From Fluviicola sp. (GTDB lineage: Bacteria; Bacteroidota; Bacteroidia; Flavobacteriales_D; Crocinitomicaceae): a DNA stretch of 43,996 bases. Numbering within the stretch: the stretch's first letter is position 1; every line of letters starts with the position of its first letter. Shown here piece after piece: positions 1-8,174 of this stretch. The DNA is taken from contig NVXV01000006.1 in NCBI GenBank assembly GCA_002734085.1, positions 1 to 43,996 of the forward strand, given 5' to 3'. The notes beneath the pieces are model-generated. The model made no database searches and had not been told where the DNA came from. It saw only the letters and a list, made by a program, of their open reading frames with translations. The translations under genes and the position numbers were made by a program.

Positions 1-25
1 CTTCCATAAATTTTAGTATATTCAT
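1..25 (-). CDS. Possible 5' end of a leftward gene (partial)
   Basis: Reading leftward from an ATG at 25 gives an open frame of eight codons (MNILKFME) that runs off the window edge. An A-rich stretch precedes the ATG, and a TAnnTTTG-type box lies at 40-47 on the same strand, which would place transcription start just ahead of this codon. Too little is visible to say what the protein is, or even to be certain that it is a gene. Confidence 0.3.
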
Positions 26-39
26 CTTGCTTTTTTCTT

Positions 40-47
40 CAAAACTA
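40..47 (-). promoter_or_regulatory. Possible -7 box of a leftward promoter
   Basis: On the minus strand this reads TAGTTTTG, which fits the Bacteroidota -7 consensus TAnnTTTG and lies 14 bases ahead of the leftward ATG at 25. I see no TTG at the usual -33 spacing, so support is weak. Confidence 0.3.
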
Positions 48-174
48 GACCGGCAGAACTTATTCTATTTACGTGCTGGTATTTTGTGGGGGAATCAGAA
101 TTTTTTTAAATGATTTATAGATTGTATTCGATAATTAATATTTTTACCTCGAATTAATCATTATAATTGCCAAT

Positions 175-480
175 ATGAATAAGCCGAGAGTTGTTAAAGA
201 TTACGATAAGCTGGATGAGTCAGTTCAGCAGCAAATTAAGCTTCACTACCCTAAGGGTTTTGAGGATAATTTGGTAAAATTTCAAAATAAAGAAGGTCAT
301 ACAGTAAGTGCTTTGCCTTTTGAAACTGAAGAAAAGTATTATTTAATTCGAATGACAATTCTAGAGGCTCAAGAAATAATTGAAGATGATGAAGATTATG
401 ATGATGATGGATTCTTACGCGAAGATGCGCGTGAAGAATATGAAGAAAATCTAGATGAAGAGGATTTAGACGAAGATTAG
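175..480 (+). CDS. Small acidic conserved hypothetical protein
   Basis: A protein of 101 residues. The N-terminal half is mixed and globular-looking (residues 1-65, with KDYDKL, HYPKGF and SALPFETE), and the C-terminal third is almost all Asp and Glu (residues 68-101). There is no signal peptide or membrane segment, so it should be cytoplasmic. From memory, proteins with this layout are common in Flavobacteriia and carry uninformative automatic names; I know of no established function. The acidic tail could bind basic proteins or metal ions, but that is a guess. It ends 47 bases before the transporter gene that follows, so the two may share a transcript. Confidence 0.75.
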   Translation: MNKPRVVKDYDKLDESVQQQIKLHYPKGFEDNLVKFQNKEGHTVSALPFETEEKYYLIRMTILEAQEIIEDDEDYDDDGFLREDAREEYEENLDEEDLDED

Positions 481-527
481 TTGTTTCTCAGTGCAACTTT
501 TTATCTGTTTTAACTGTTGTATTCAGT

Positions 528-1325
528 ATGATACACGCAAATCAAGAAGTACCAGCTTACATTCAAAGAAGAAGAGAAATGGTCTTTTTGATCCTTTCAG
601 GAATATTCCTCGGGTCACTTGTTATGTTAAACATATTAGGCGTAAGTCGATTTGTGGATCTTTCTGATTGGTTTGGAATCCCTGAAGATAGTAGGATAAC
701 TTTTTCACTTGCCATAGGAGTCCTACCATACCCCATAACCTTTCTTTGTACGGATTTTATATCAGAGATTTACGGAAAAAAAAGAGCAAATCGAGTGGTT
801 TGGGTAGGATTAATTCTGAACATTTGGATTCTAATTGTACTTTGGTTTAGTGGCTGGCTCGACGCTCCTGAAAATTTGCAGTCAGATGGAACATTGCCTT
901 TAGAAGTTCTTGATGGAAGTGTCGTAGAACCTCATGGTTACGCTTTTTACAGTATCCGAAGCTTAGCTTTTGGAGCAACGATCGCTTCTATGATCGCTTA
1001 TATCACTGCGCAATTTATCGATGTACATATTTTTCATTATTTGAAGAAAAAAACGAATGGTAAAAAATTGTGGTTAAGAAATAATGGTTCGACATTAGTC
1101 AGTCAACTTGTTGATTCAATTGCTGTTATTTTAATAACACACTATTTTGCAAATGGTCTTCCGATAGATAAGAACGCCACATTATCCACCCAGTTACTCT
1201 CTTTTATTATAAGTGCTTATTTATTTAAGTTAGTTGTCGCGTTGCTCGATACGATTCCTTTTTATATCGGAACGAAGCGATTGAAGAAATACCTGAACGT
1301 GAATTCGGAGATAGCTGCACCTTAG
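528..1325 (+). CDS. yhhQ: Queuosine precursor transporter, YhhQ/VUT family
   Basis: A 265-residue integral membrane protein of the COG1738/VUT family. Members import a queuosine precursor (preQ0/preQ1) across the inner membrane for tRNA wobble modification. Visible: about six hydrophobic segments starting at residue 18; the family-like stretch LPYPITFLCTDFISEIYGKK near residues 66-85, in which TDFISEIYGKKRA is the best-conserved part; and a second conserved block, GSTLVSQLVDSIAVILI, near residues 187-203. Length is within the normal range of roughly 220-270. The N-terminal 15 residues are polar and charged. No other queuosine genes are nearby. Family assignment is strong; the exact substrate follows from the family. 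Confidence 0.9.
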   Translation: MIHANQEVPAYIQRRREMVFLILSGIFLGSLVMLNILGVSRFVDLSDWFGIPEDSRITFSLAIGVLPYPITFLCTDFISEIYGKKRANRVVWVGLILNIWILIVLWFSGWLDAPENLQSDGTLPLEVLDGSVVEPHGYAFYSIRSLAFGATIASMIAYITAQFIDVHIFHYLKKKTNGKKLWLRNNGSTLVSQLVDSIAVILITHYFANGLPIDKNATLSTQLLSFIISAYLFKLVVALLDTIPFYIGTKRLKKYLNVNSEIAAP

Positions 1326-1333
1326 AAGATTAT

Positions 1334-2551
1334 CTAAGCATCAAACCCGCCACCTAAACGTTCCTGTCTACGTTGCTCTCTTTCGTCACGATATTTTTGA
1401 TTGGTCTTACTGAAGATCAAGTGTAGAATAACGTAAGTTAGAGCTAAAACAGCTAATACAACTCCATAAATAAATACATCTAGTACAGTGTCAGGAGTAC
1501 TGTCGTAAATGACTAGTGTACTTGCTGAGCCAAATAAAATTCCAAGTTCCAAGGAGATAAAAAGTGTGCCTGAACCAATCCCACGACGATGCTTTGGAGA
1601 TAAATCTGCCATCCAGGCGAAGAGTGTAGGACTTGATACACCAGTAGCCATACCAAATATAAATGATGCTATTGTATACCAAAAAACGGTTTCTGCCATA
1701 CCTGTCATAATCATAGAAATAATAAGTAGAGAGATGCCAATTAGCAGTGTTTCTCGTCTTCCAATAATATCAGATACAGAACCAGCAACCAACCTTACAA
1801 TGATTGTTGAGATTACGTAGTAAACGAAATACCATCCTTTATTTTCTATGTCTAAATATTCGGACATGTCTGGAGAAAGGACGAAAATTAAACCTGTACA
1901 GGCCGCAGTGAGAAACATGACAACGGCTACAGGAAGCACATCCTTTTCTACAATTTCATCAGATTTTATCTTAAGAAAACTCCATTTAAAGGGTTGTGGA
2001 TTCTCTAAGGTTTCTTTGACAGTAAAAATGATAAACATGGATGCTATTGCCAATGCTCCGGAAACAAAAAAAAGTCCAGTTATAGTCACCAAATTTGCAA
2101 CAGGTGTGCCCAAAAATTGTCCTACGCCTATACCTAAAGAAATAGCAGTGCCAAAAACACCCATTCCCTTACCTCTTTTTTTAGCGGGTAATAAGTCTGT
2201 GACTAATGCTGTAGCGCCAGTTGGAAGGAAGCCCGTAGAAAATCCATGAAAGAAGCGTAATGATAGAAAGAAAAAAACAGTACCACTAAGTGGATACATA
2301 AAAGTTATTAAAACACAAACTACAGTACCAATATACATTGTGATTTTTCTTCCAACTACGTCAGCAAGTTTTCCAGAAAAAGGTCTTGAAATAGCTGCAG
2401 TGATTGTAAATAGAGCAATGATAAGACCCTTGTAATCTTCCCCGCCTAACTTTGTAATGAAATCATTTAATTCAGGAATAATTATATTGAACGACGTCAT
2501 AAATAAAAACATCGCTAAACTTATTGCCCAGAAATTTCTACTGTATCCCAT
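1334..2551 (-). CDS. Major facilitator superfamily transporter
   Basis: A 405-residue MFS permease with about twelve transmembrane segments, predicted in the inner membrane. The MFS motif A appears after helix 2 as GKLADVVGRKI (about residues 60-70), and a degenerate copy in the second half reads GSVSDIIGRRE (about residues 257-267), as expected from the internal duplication. A short charged C-terminal tail (residues 387-405) is rich in Arg and Glu. The layout resembles drug:H+ antiporter-1 type exporters, but nothing here fixes the substrate. It converges on the preceding transporter gene with an 8-base gap and no obvious terminator between them. Confidence 0.9.
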   Translation of the reverse strand: MGYSRNFWAISLAMFLFMTSFNIIIPELNDFITKLGGEDYKGLIIALFTITAAISRPFSGKLADVVGRKITMYIGTVVCVLITFMYPLSGTVFFFLSLRFFHGFSTGFLPTGATALVTDLLPAKKRGKGMGVFGTAISLGIGVGQFLGTPVANLVTITGLFFVSGALAIASMFIIFTVKETLENPQPFKWSFLKIKSDEIVEKDVLPVAVVMFLTAACTGLIFVLSPDMSEYLDIENKGWYFVYYVISTIIVRLVAGSVSDIIGRRETLLIGISLLIISMIMTGMAETVFWYTIASFIFGMATGVSSPTLFAWMADLSPKHRRGIGSGTLFISLELGILFGSASTLVIYDSTPDTVLDVFIYGVVLAVLALTYVILHLIFSKTNQKYRDEREQRRQERLGGGFDA

Positions 2552-2642
2552 TCCCTTTTTTGAATTTTACAAAATTAGCTTTAATATTGAATGAGAACAT
2601 CCGAAGAGATGATTTGTTACGTAAGTAGATTAAAAAGTAATT

Positions 2643-3158
2643 ATGAGAACAATTGTAATAGTTTTTATAGCGCTCTTAGTTCTAGCTTGTGTTGATACCA
2701 GCGATGTGAAGATGGAGTCTAATAATGAGGAAAAGGAACAGTCTACTATTCAAAATGAAGACACGATTAAAAAAATAGTTAAGTCAGACGCAGAATGGAA
2801 GAAACAACTTACAGATATTCAGTATCATGTTACTAGAGAAGCGGGTACAGAGCAGGCATTTACTGGAAAATATTGGGACAACAAGAAAAAAGGGGTATAT
2901 AAATGTGTTTGCTGTGATCTTCCGTTATTCAGTTCTAAGACCAAATACAAGTCGGGAACAGGTTGGCCAAGCTTTTATGCACCGATTAATGAAAATCATG
3001 TCCTCGAAAAAGTAGATGGAACTGGCATGTGGGCGAGAACAGAAATTGTTTGTGCAAGATGCGACGCACACTTGGGACATGTGTTTGATGATGGACCAGA
3101 ACCGACAGGTTTGAGATACTGCATGAATTCAGCAGCATTGGATTTTAAGGAGGAGTAA
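2643..3158 (+). CDS. msrB: Peptide-methionine (R)-S-oxide reductase MsrB, lipoprotein form
   Basis: MsrB reduces the R epimer of methionine sulfoxide in proteins. The domain covers about residues 48-168. Both zinc-binding CxxC pairs are present (C88/C91 and C137/C140), along with the SGTGWPSFY motif (104-112), the [10 protein letters not shown] motif (143-152) and the catalytic Cys in RYCMNS (C160). Unlike cytoplasmic MsrB, it starts with a lipoprotein signal, LLVLAC with lipidated Cys at residue 16, then an acidic and polar linker (17-45). It should therefore be anchored outside the inner membrane and repair envelope proteins. It reads toward apaG, with a large inverted repeat between them. 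Confidence 0.95.
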   Translation: MRTIVIVFIALLVLACVDTSDVKMESNNEEKEQSTIQNEDTIKKIVKSDAEWKKQLTDIQYHVTREAGTEQAFTGKYWDNKKKGVYKCVCCDLPLFSSKTKYKSGTGWPSFYAPINENHVLEKVDGTGMWARTEIVCARCDAHLGHVFDDGPEPTGLRYCMNSAALDFKEE

Positions 3159-3174
3159 GATTACTAACTGTGCA

Positions 3175-3350
3175 CCAATGCCAGTTCTCTCGGTACATTT
3201 TGTTTTCCGTTACACTCTAAACAAAACACTCAATCACCTAACTTTTATGAATTGATTTATCACTCCAATGAAATTACAAAGTTAGGTGATCAAGTGTTTT
3301 TGGACGAAGCGAAGTGTAGTCAAAAATGTACCGAGAGAACCGATAATTGG
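3175..3350. repeat. Long imperfect inverted repeat (REP/MITE-like or giant hairpin)
   Basis: Two nested pairs of arms can be aligned by eye. The outer arms 3185-3202 and 3321-3339 match over 18 bases with one extra base; further matching in the flanks extends them to 3175 and 3350. The inner arms 3223-3244 and 3279-3300 match at 20 of 22 positions. The segments between outer and inner arms pair poorly apart from a TACACT block, and the loop is 3245-3278. It fills most of the space between the convergent msrB and apaG genes, so it may also act as a terminator for both. It encodes no convincing protein. No second copy was seen in this window. Confidence 0.8.
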
Positions 3351-3428
3351 AACCGCAGAAGTCAGAAGTTTAAAGTTCGAAAATTTGCCTAGAAAATGTT
3401 TATCTTTTAGCAGTTGAAAAGCTATACT

Positions 3429-3827
3429 TTAATTCAATTTAGCAGGGTATTCCAATCTAAACCGAGGAACAGTCACTTTGAAGAATGCGTTGGGTGAACC
3501 TTCTGCATCAATTTGAGCAAAGTCGTAGTGTCCTTCCATGTATCCCATTTCTGAGATCAGATCGCAACCAGAACTGTACATGTAAACTTCACCAGGCTCA
3601 AGAATAGGTTGTTCTCCAATAACGCCAGTACCACTTACCGTTCTAAGTTTATCAAGTGAATCAAAAATGTGCCAGTTTCTCGAAATGAGTTGGATTTGAT
3701 AGGAGTTTTGATTTTCAATTTCAATCGAATAATTAAAAAAGAGGATACGCTTAGAAATATCAGAAAGATCTGGTCTAAATATCGTTTCAACTGAAATTTT
3801 TACTCCTTTTGTTATTGCCGTATCCAT
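3429..3827 (-). CDS. apaG: ApaG domain protein
   Basis: A 132-residue protein matching ApaG (DUF525) over its full length. The fold is a fibronectin-III/Ig-like beta sandwich, and every segment looks beta-rich: SVETIFRP (12-19), FFNYSIEIENQ (30-40), LISRNWHIFDS (46-56), VIGEQPILEPGEVYMYSSG (69-87) and the MEGHYDF stretch near residue 97. The GEQP..EPGE..YSSG signature is diagnostic. ApaG has been linked to Co2+/Mg2+ resistance, and its domain also occurs in eukaryotic F-box proteins; the biochemical role is not settled. There is no signal peptide. It diverges from the nqr operon. Confidence 0.92.
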   Translation of the reverse strand: MDTAITKGVKISVETIFRPDLSDISKRILFFNYSIEIENQNSYQIQLISRNWHIFDSLDKLRTVSGTGVIGEQPILEPGEVYMYSSGCDLISEMGYMEGHYDFAQIDAEGSPNAFFKVTVPRFRLEYPAKLN

Positions 3828-4018
3828 TCAAATGAATTTACAGTAAATATAGGAAAGAATTTCTTAATTAAAAATTGGTGTTTGTTTTTTACATTTTTTT
3901 GGCACTAAATATTATTTATATGTCTCATTAAAAACAGTTTAATTATTTAGAATGATTCTAAATTAACAAAACCTTCATTGAAACACAATAAAGGATATTT
4001 TAAAGTCCTACAAATTTA

Positions 4019-4026
4019 TATTTTTG
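4019..4026 (+). promoter_or_regulatory. Possible -7 box of the nqr operon promoter
   Basis: TATTTTTG fits TAnnTTTG and lies 27 bases before the nqrA ATG, which is reasonable for a short leader. No TTG occurs at the normal distance upstream (the nearest is at 3978-3980, too far), so the -33 element is poor. Confidence 0.45.
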
Positions 4027-4052
4027 TCAGTCAAAATAAATGTCTATAGAAC

Positions 4053-5414
4053 ATGTCAAAGACGGTTAGACTTAGAAAAGGGCTTGATATAAACTTGCTC
4101 GGAGAAGCGGATAAAGTAAAAGCAGATGTTAAGCCGCCTGCAATGGTCGCTCTCAAGCCTGCAGACTTTCACGGATTAGTGCCGAAAGTGGTATTGAAAA
4201 CCGGCGATAAAGTCAAAAGAGGTGAAGTTGTATTTTATGATAAATACAATCAGGATATCAAATTCGTATCCCCAATCAGTGGAACATTCGAAGAAATTGT
4301 ACGTGGAGCTAAACGTAAGATTTTAGAAGTACGTATAAAATCAGATGGTTCTGACGATGTTGTTTCGGTAGATCCTATCGATCCAAGTAGTCTCTCAGCT
4401 GATGAGGTAAAGAAGGTGATGTTAGATAATGGTCTTTGGCCATTTTTAAAACAACGTCCTTTAGATATAATAGCAAATCCTGCAGTTAAGCCAAAAGCGA
4501 TTTTTATTTCTGCATTTGATTCTGCGCCGTTAGCTCCTGATTATGACTTTATTTTACATGGTCAGGATCAAGACTTTCAACATGGATTAAATGCGATTTC
4601 GAAACTTACTGATGGAAAAGTTCATTTAACATTAAATGGAAAGGTTCCTGCTGATAAAGCATTTCAAAATGCGAAGAATGTAGAAATTAATAAAATTAGT
4701 GGTAAACACCCTGCTGGAAATGTAGGTACACAAATTCATCACATTGATCCAATTGGGAAAGGTGATATGGTTTTTACAATTAATCCACAAGATGTTGTAA
4801 CAATAGGAAAATTCTTTGCTGAAGGAAAATTTGATCCTACTAGAATTGTTGCCTTGACTGGTTCTGAAGCAAAAAACAGAAAGTATTATCGAACAATAAT
4901 TGGTACTCAATTAACGGATATTGTTAAAGATAACTTAGAGTCGGATAATGTTCGTGTAATTAGCGGAAATGCGCTCACAGGAGCAAAAGTAGATGCTGAC
5001 GGATTTTTAGGTTTTTACGATTCTCACATTACGGTTCTTCCGGAAGGAGATGAGTACAAATTCTTTTTAACAAAAGGTTGGCTAGGACCTGGTTTCGATA
5101 AATACTCAAGTCACCGCTTGTTCCCTACATGGATTATGAAGAATAAGAAATATCGTTTAGATACGAATATGAACGGTGAAGAACGTGGTTTTGTGGTTAC
5201 TGGTGAAATGGAAAAAGTACTTCCTTTTGATATTCTTCCAATGCAACTGATTAAAGCCATTATGGTAAAAGATATTGATGCAATGGAACAACTGGGTATT
5301 TACGAAATTGCTCCCGAGGATTTTGCCTTGTGTGAATATGTTTGTACATCTAAAATTGAAATTCAGGAGAAAATTCGTGAAGGGTTAGATGTGATGAACG
5401 AAGAGGTAATGTAA
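4053..5414 (+). CDS. nqrA: Na+-translocating NADH:quinone reductase subunit A
   Basis: NqrA, 453 residues, is the cytoplasm-facing quinone-associated subunit of the sodium pump. The N-terminal region (about 1-110) reads KGLDINLLGEADK, then a barrel-sandwich domain with a GDKVKRGEVVFYDK hairpin (51-64) and SPISGTFEEI (75-84), typical of NqrA/RnfC-type proteins. The central and C-terminal parts contain IFISAFDSAPLAPDYDF (150-166) and the GWLGPGFDKYSSHR block, both family features. There are no transmembrane helices. It is the first gene of a six-gene operon in canonical order, A to F. Length is as usual for the family (about 445-455). Confidence 0.97.
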   Translation: MSKTVRLRKGLDINLLGEADKVKADVKPPAMVALKPADFHGLVPKVVLKTGDKVKRGEVVFYDKYNQDIKFVSPISGTFEEIVRGAKRKILEVRIKSDGSDDVVSVDPIDPSSLSADEVKKVMLDNGLWPFLKQRPLDIIANPAVKPKAIFISAFDSAPLAPDYDFILHGQDQDFQHGLNAISKLTDGKVHLTLNGKVPADKAFQNAKNVEINKISGKHPAGNVGTQIHHIDPIGKGDMVFTINPQDVVTIGKFFAEGKFDPTRIVALTGSEAKNRKYYRTIIGTQLTDIVKDNLESDNVRVISGNALTGAKVDADGFLGFYDSHITVLPEGDEYKFFLTKGWLGPGFDKYSSHRLFPTWIMKNKKYRLDTNMNGEERGFVVTGEMEKVLPFDILPMQLIKAIMVKDIDAMEQLGIYEIAPEDFALCEYVCTSKIEIQEKIREGLDVMNEEVM

Positions 5415-5444
5415 TATTGTTTAATTATATAAAAGTTAAAGAAA

Positions 5445-6722
5445 TTGAAAGCATTAAAAAAAGTAATTCACAATCTTGACCCGAAGTTTGAAAAGGGTGG
5501 AAAGTGGGAGAAAATGTATCCGCTTTACGAAACTCTTTCAACATTCTTATTTACTCCAAAACACGTAACTAAGAAAGGTGCTCATATCCGAGACGGTGTT
5601 GATTTGAAGCGTACCATGTTTATGGTGATCATCGCTTTGGTTCCATGCTTGTTATTCGGAATCTATAATACAGGTCACTGGCATTATGAGCTTCAATCTT
5701 ATTTGAACCCTGAACAATATGCAGGCTATTCGGATTACCTTACAGGATTTGGGGATAAAGTAGTTTATGGTCTGATTCAAGTGTTACCATTGGTTATTGT
5801 TTCCTATGCAGCAGGTTTAGGAGCCGAATTTATTTTTGGGTTTATCAGAGGACATGGCCTTCATGAAGGATTTTTGGTTTCTGGTTTATTGATCCCGTTA
5901 ACAATGCCTGCAGATGTTCCACTTTGGATGGTTGCTGTTGCTACAGTTTTTGCTGTTGTGATTGGTAAAGAAGTGTTTGGTGGTACTGGTATGAATATTT
6001 TAAATGTGGCTCTAACGGCGCGTGCATTCTTATTCTTTGCATATCCAACAGCTATGTCTGGTGATAAGGTTTGGAAATCAGGTACGAAAGAAGTGATGGC
6101 TGAAAATGGAGGCTTAATGCCTGATGGTTCTTCAGGAGCTACCGCTTTAGGAGATTTGGCAACATTCGTCGGGGATTCGCCGTCGGTCGCTGGAGAGGCT
6201 TTGTCCGCCTCTGCGAGTAACGGAGCGCTCCTAGATAAGTTCCAAGCCGCTTATGATCCAATTCACGCATTTATAGGTATGATTCCTGGTTCTGTTGGTG
6301 AAACTTCTACATTAGCAGTATTAATTGGAGCTGGAATATTGCTATTTACAGGTGTTGCATCTTGGAGAATTATACTTTCATTCTTTGCAGGTGGTTTTGT
6401 ATTTGGATTATTGATGAATGGAATTAGTGCAAATGCTTATATGGATATGCCAGCATTCTATCATTTGATTATTGGAGGTTTTGCATTTGGAGCTGTCTTT
6501 ATGGCTACTGATCCTGTAACTGCCTCCCAAACCCAATATGGTAAACTCTGGTACGGATTTCTTGGAGGAGGTTTAGCCGTTCTAATACGTGTACTAAACC
6601 CAGCATATCCAGAAGGTGTGATGCTTGCAATTCTCTTTATGAATGTAATGGCACCATTAATTGACCACTATGTGGTTCAGGCAAATATTAAAAGACGTCA
6701 AAAAAGATTTAAAACTGCATAA
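5445..6722 (+). CDS. nqrB: Na+-translocating NADH:quinone reductase subunit B
   Basis: NqrB, 425 residues, is the main membrane subunit with covalently bound FMN. I place the start at a TTG codon (5445), because the product MKALKKVIHNLDPKFEKGGK is the normal NqrB N-terminus and no ATG lies nearby upstream. About ten transmembrane helices are visible. The FMN-attachment motif SGAT is intact, with the acceptor Thr at residue 233. The GKEVFGGTGMNILN stretch (174-187) and TDPVTAS near the C-terminus are family landmarks. Just after the SGAT loop, bases 6166-6236 are markedly richer in GC than the rest of the gene and encode an Ala/Ser-rich segment (see findings). Confidence 0.97.
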   Translation: MKALKKVIHNLDPKFEKGGKWEKMYPLYETLSTFLFTPKHVTKKGAHIRDGVDLKRTMFMVIIALVPCLLFGIYNTGHWHYELQSYLNPEQYAGYSDYLTGFGDKVVYGLIQVLPLVIVSYAAGLGAEFIFGFIRGHGLHEGFLVSGLLIPLTMPADVPLWMVAVATVFAVVIGKEVFGGTGMNILNVALTARAFLFFAYPTAMSGDKVWKSGTKEVMAENGGLMPDGSSGATALGDLATFVGDSPSVAGEALSASASNGALLDKFQAAYDPIHAFIGMIPGSVGETSTLAVLIGAGILLFTGVASWRIILSFFAGGFVFGLLMNGISANAYMDMPAFYHLIIGGFAFGAVFMATDPVTASQTQYGKLWYGFLGGGLAVLIRVLNPAYPEGVMLAILFMNVMAPLIDHYVVQANIKRRQKRFKTA

Positions 6723-6724
6723 TT

Positions 6725-7441
6725 ATGGCAATTAATAAAGATAGTAACGGTTATACCTTTGGCTTTTCTATAGTTTTGGTTATTGTTGTTGGTGTTGTAC
6801 TTTCATCTCTTGCAATAGGATTAAAGCCAAGGATTAAGGCCAATGAAGCAGTGAAAAAGAAGATGGATATCTTAGCTGCTATTGGAGTTGAATCCAGCCG
6901 AAAGAACGGTGAGAAATTATACGCTGAGTATGTAACTGATAGTTATGTGATTTCTGCAGAAGGAGAAGTTGTTGAGAACCTCCCGGAGGAAAAAACAGCA
7001 ATTAAACTGGATATTCAAAATCAATTTAGAGATAAGAAAATAGCTAAGCAAGATCGATTATATCCAGTTTTTGAAGCTGAACTAGATGGTAACAAAGTAT
7101 TTGTTTTGCCAGTTGTTGGTAAAGGACTTTGGGGACCAATTTGGGGATACCTTGCTTTAGCAGATGATTATCAGACTATAGTAGGTGCATCTTTTGACCA
7201 TAAAGGAGAAACTCCTGGTCTTGGGGCTGAGATTAAACAAAGTTTTTTCGAAAAACAGTTTAAGAATGAAAAAATCAGTAAAGGTGGAGAATTTGTAGAG
7301 ATTCAAGTGGTTCAAAACGGAACTGGTACTGAAGATCAAAAAGTAGATGGTATCACGGGTGGTACGATTACTTCAAAAGGTGTAGAAGAAATGGTGAACC
7401 GAACTATGAAGGTTTATCAAAAATATTTTAGTAAAAAATAA
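6725..7441 (+). CDS. nqrC: Na+-translocating NADH:quinone reductase subunit C
   Basis: NqrC, 238 residues, has one N-terminal membrane helix (about 12-32) and a periplasmic FMN-binding domain. The covalent-flavin motif near the C-terminus reads D208-G-I-T-G-G-T214, then ITSKGV. The acceptor Thr and the preceding Asp are present, but the usual Ala of (S/T)GAT is Gly. The GETPGLGAEI stretch (161-170) is the other hallmark. The start lies 2 bases after nqrB, so the genes are clearly cotranscribed. The flavin transferase ApbE needed to load this subunit is not in the window. Confidence 0.97.
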   Translation: MAINKDSNGYTFGFSIVLVIVVGVVLSSLAIGLKPRIKANEAVKKKMDILAAIGVESSRKNGEKLYAEYVTDSYVISAEGEVVENLPEEKTAIKLDIQNQFRDKKIAKQDRLYPVFEAELDGNKVFVLPVVGKGLWGPIWGYLALADDYQTIVGASFDHKGETPGLGAEIKQSFFEKQFKNEKISKGGEFVEIQVVQNGTGTEDQKVDGITGGTITSKGVEEMVNRTMKVYQKYFSKK

Positions 7442-7450
7442 TTTAGAGCA

Positions 7451-8152
7451 ATGAGTGATAACGCAGAAAATGTAAAAGCTCCAAAGGAGTCATTATTCTC
7501 TAAAAAGAATAAAAAGCTAATAACTGAACCGTTGGGTGATAACAACCCAATTACGATTCAGGTTCTTGGAATATGTTCGGCACTTGCAATTACGGTTCAA
7601 GTAGAACAAGCATTTTGGATGTCTGTTTCGGTAATATTCGTAATGATATTCGGTAACTTAATTATTTCACTTTTAAGAAACTTAATTCCTTCAAGGGTAC
7701 GTATAATCGTACAGCTTGTAGTTGTGGCTTCTCTTGTGATTATCGTAAATGAGTTACTGCAGGCATTTGTTCCCGATGTTTCGGAAAAACTCTCGGTATT
7801 TGTTGGTTTGATTATTACCAACTGTATTATCATGGGTCGATTTGAAGCATTTGCAATGAGTAATAAACCATTTCCATCTATATTAGATGCAATTGGAAAC
7901 GCCCTTGGTTATGCTTGGATACTTATTGTTGTAGCCCTCGCTCGTGAGGTGTTTGGCTCTGGTAAGATTTGGGGATTTGAGATCTTTGGTTCAAATATTC
8001 CAGATGAAGAAACCGGTCAGATGACAGGTTTATATGAATTGGGATATATGAACAACAACATGATGATTTTACCTCCAATGGCCTTAATCGTTGTTGGAAT
8101 TATAATCTGGGTTCAGAGATCTAAGAATAAAGAATTAGTTGAAGAGCATTAA
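7451..8152 (+). CDS. nqrD: Na+-translocating NADH:quinone reductase subunit D
   Basis: NqrD, 233 residues, is a six-helix membrane subunit related to NqrE and RnfA/E. After a polar N-terminus (1-30), the first helix has the conserved Cys in LGICSALA (C42), and a later helix has the partner Cys in TNCIIMGR (C125). In characterised complexes such a pair, together with the pair in NqrE, holds an intramembrane iron-sulfur centre between the two subunits. The REVFGSGKIWG loop (about 165-175) is also typical. It is about 20 residues longer than the Vibrio protein, mostly at the N-terminus. Confidence 0.96.
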   Translation: MSDNAENVKAPKESLFSKKNKKLITEPLGDNNPITIQVLGICSALAITVQVEQAFWMSVSVIFVMIFGNLIISLLRNLIPSRVRIIVQLVVVASLVIIVNELLQAFVPDVSEKLSVFVGLIITNCIIMGRFEAFAMSNKPFPSILDAIGNALGYAWILIVVALAREVFGSGKIWGFEIFGSNIPDEETGQMTGLYELGYMNNNMMILPPMALIVVGIIIWVQRSKNKELVEEH

Positions 8153-8174
8153 TAGAATAATTTAGAAAAGTATT

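Noticed and set aside
1848-2249. A long plus-strand open frame opposite the MFS transporter gene
   Set aside because: It is the antisense shadow of a well-supported membrane protein gene. Its translation is low-complexity with no signal, motif or start context.
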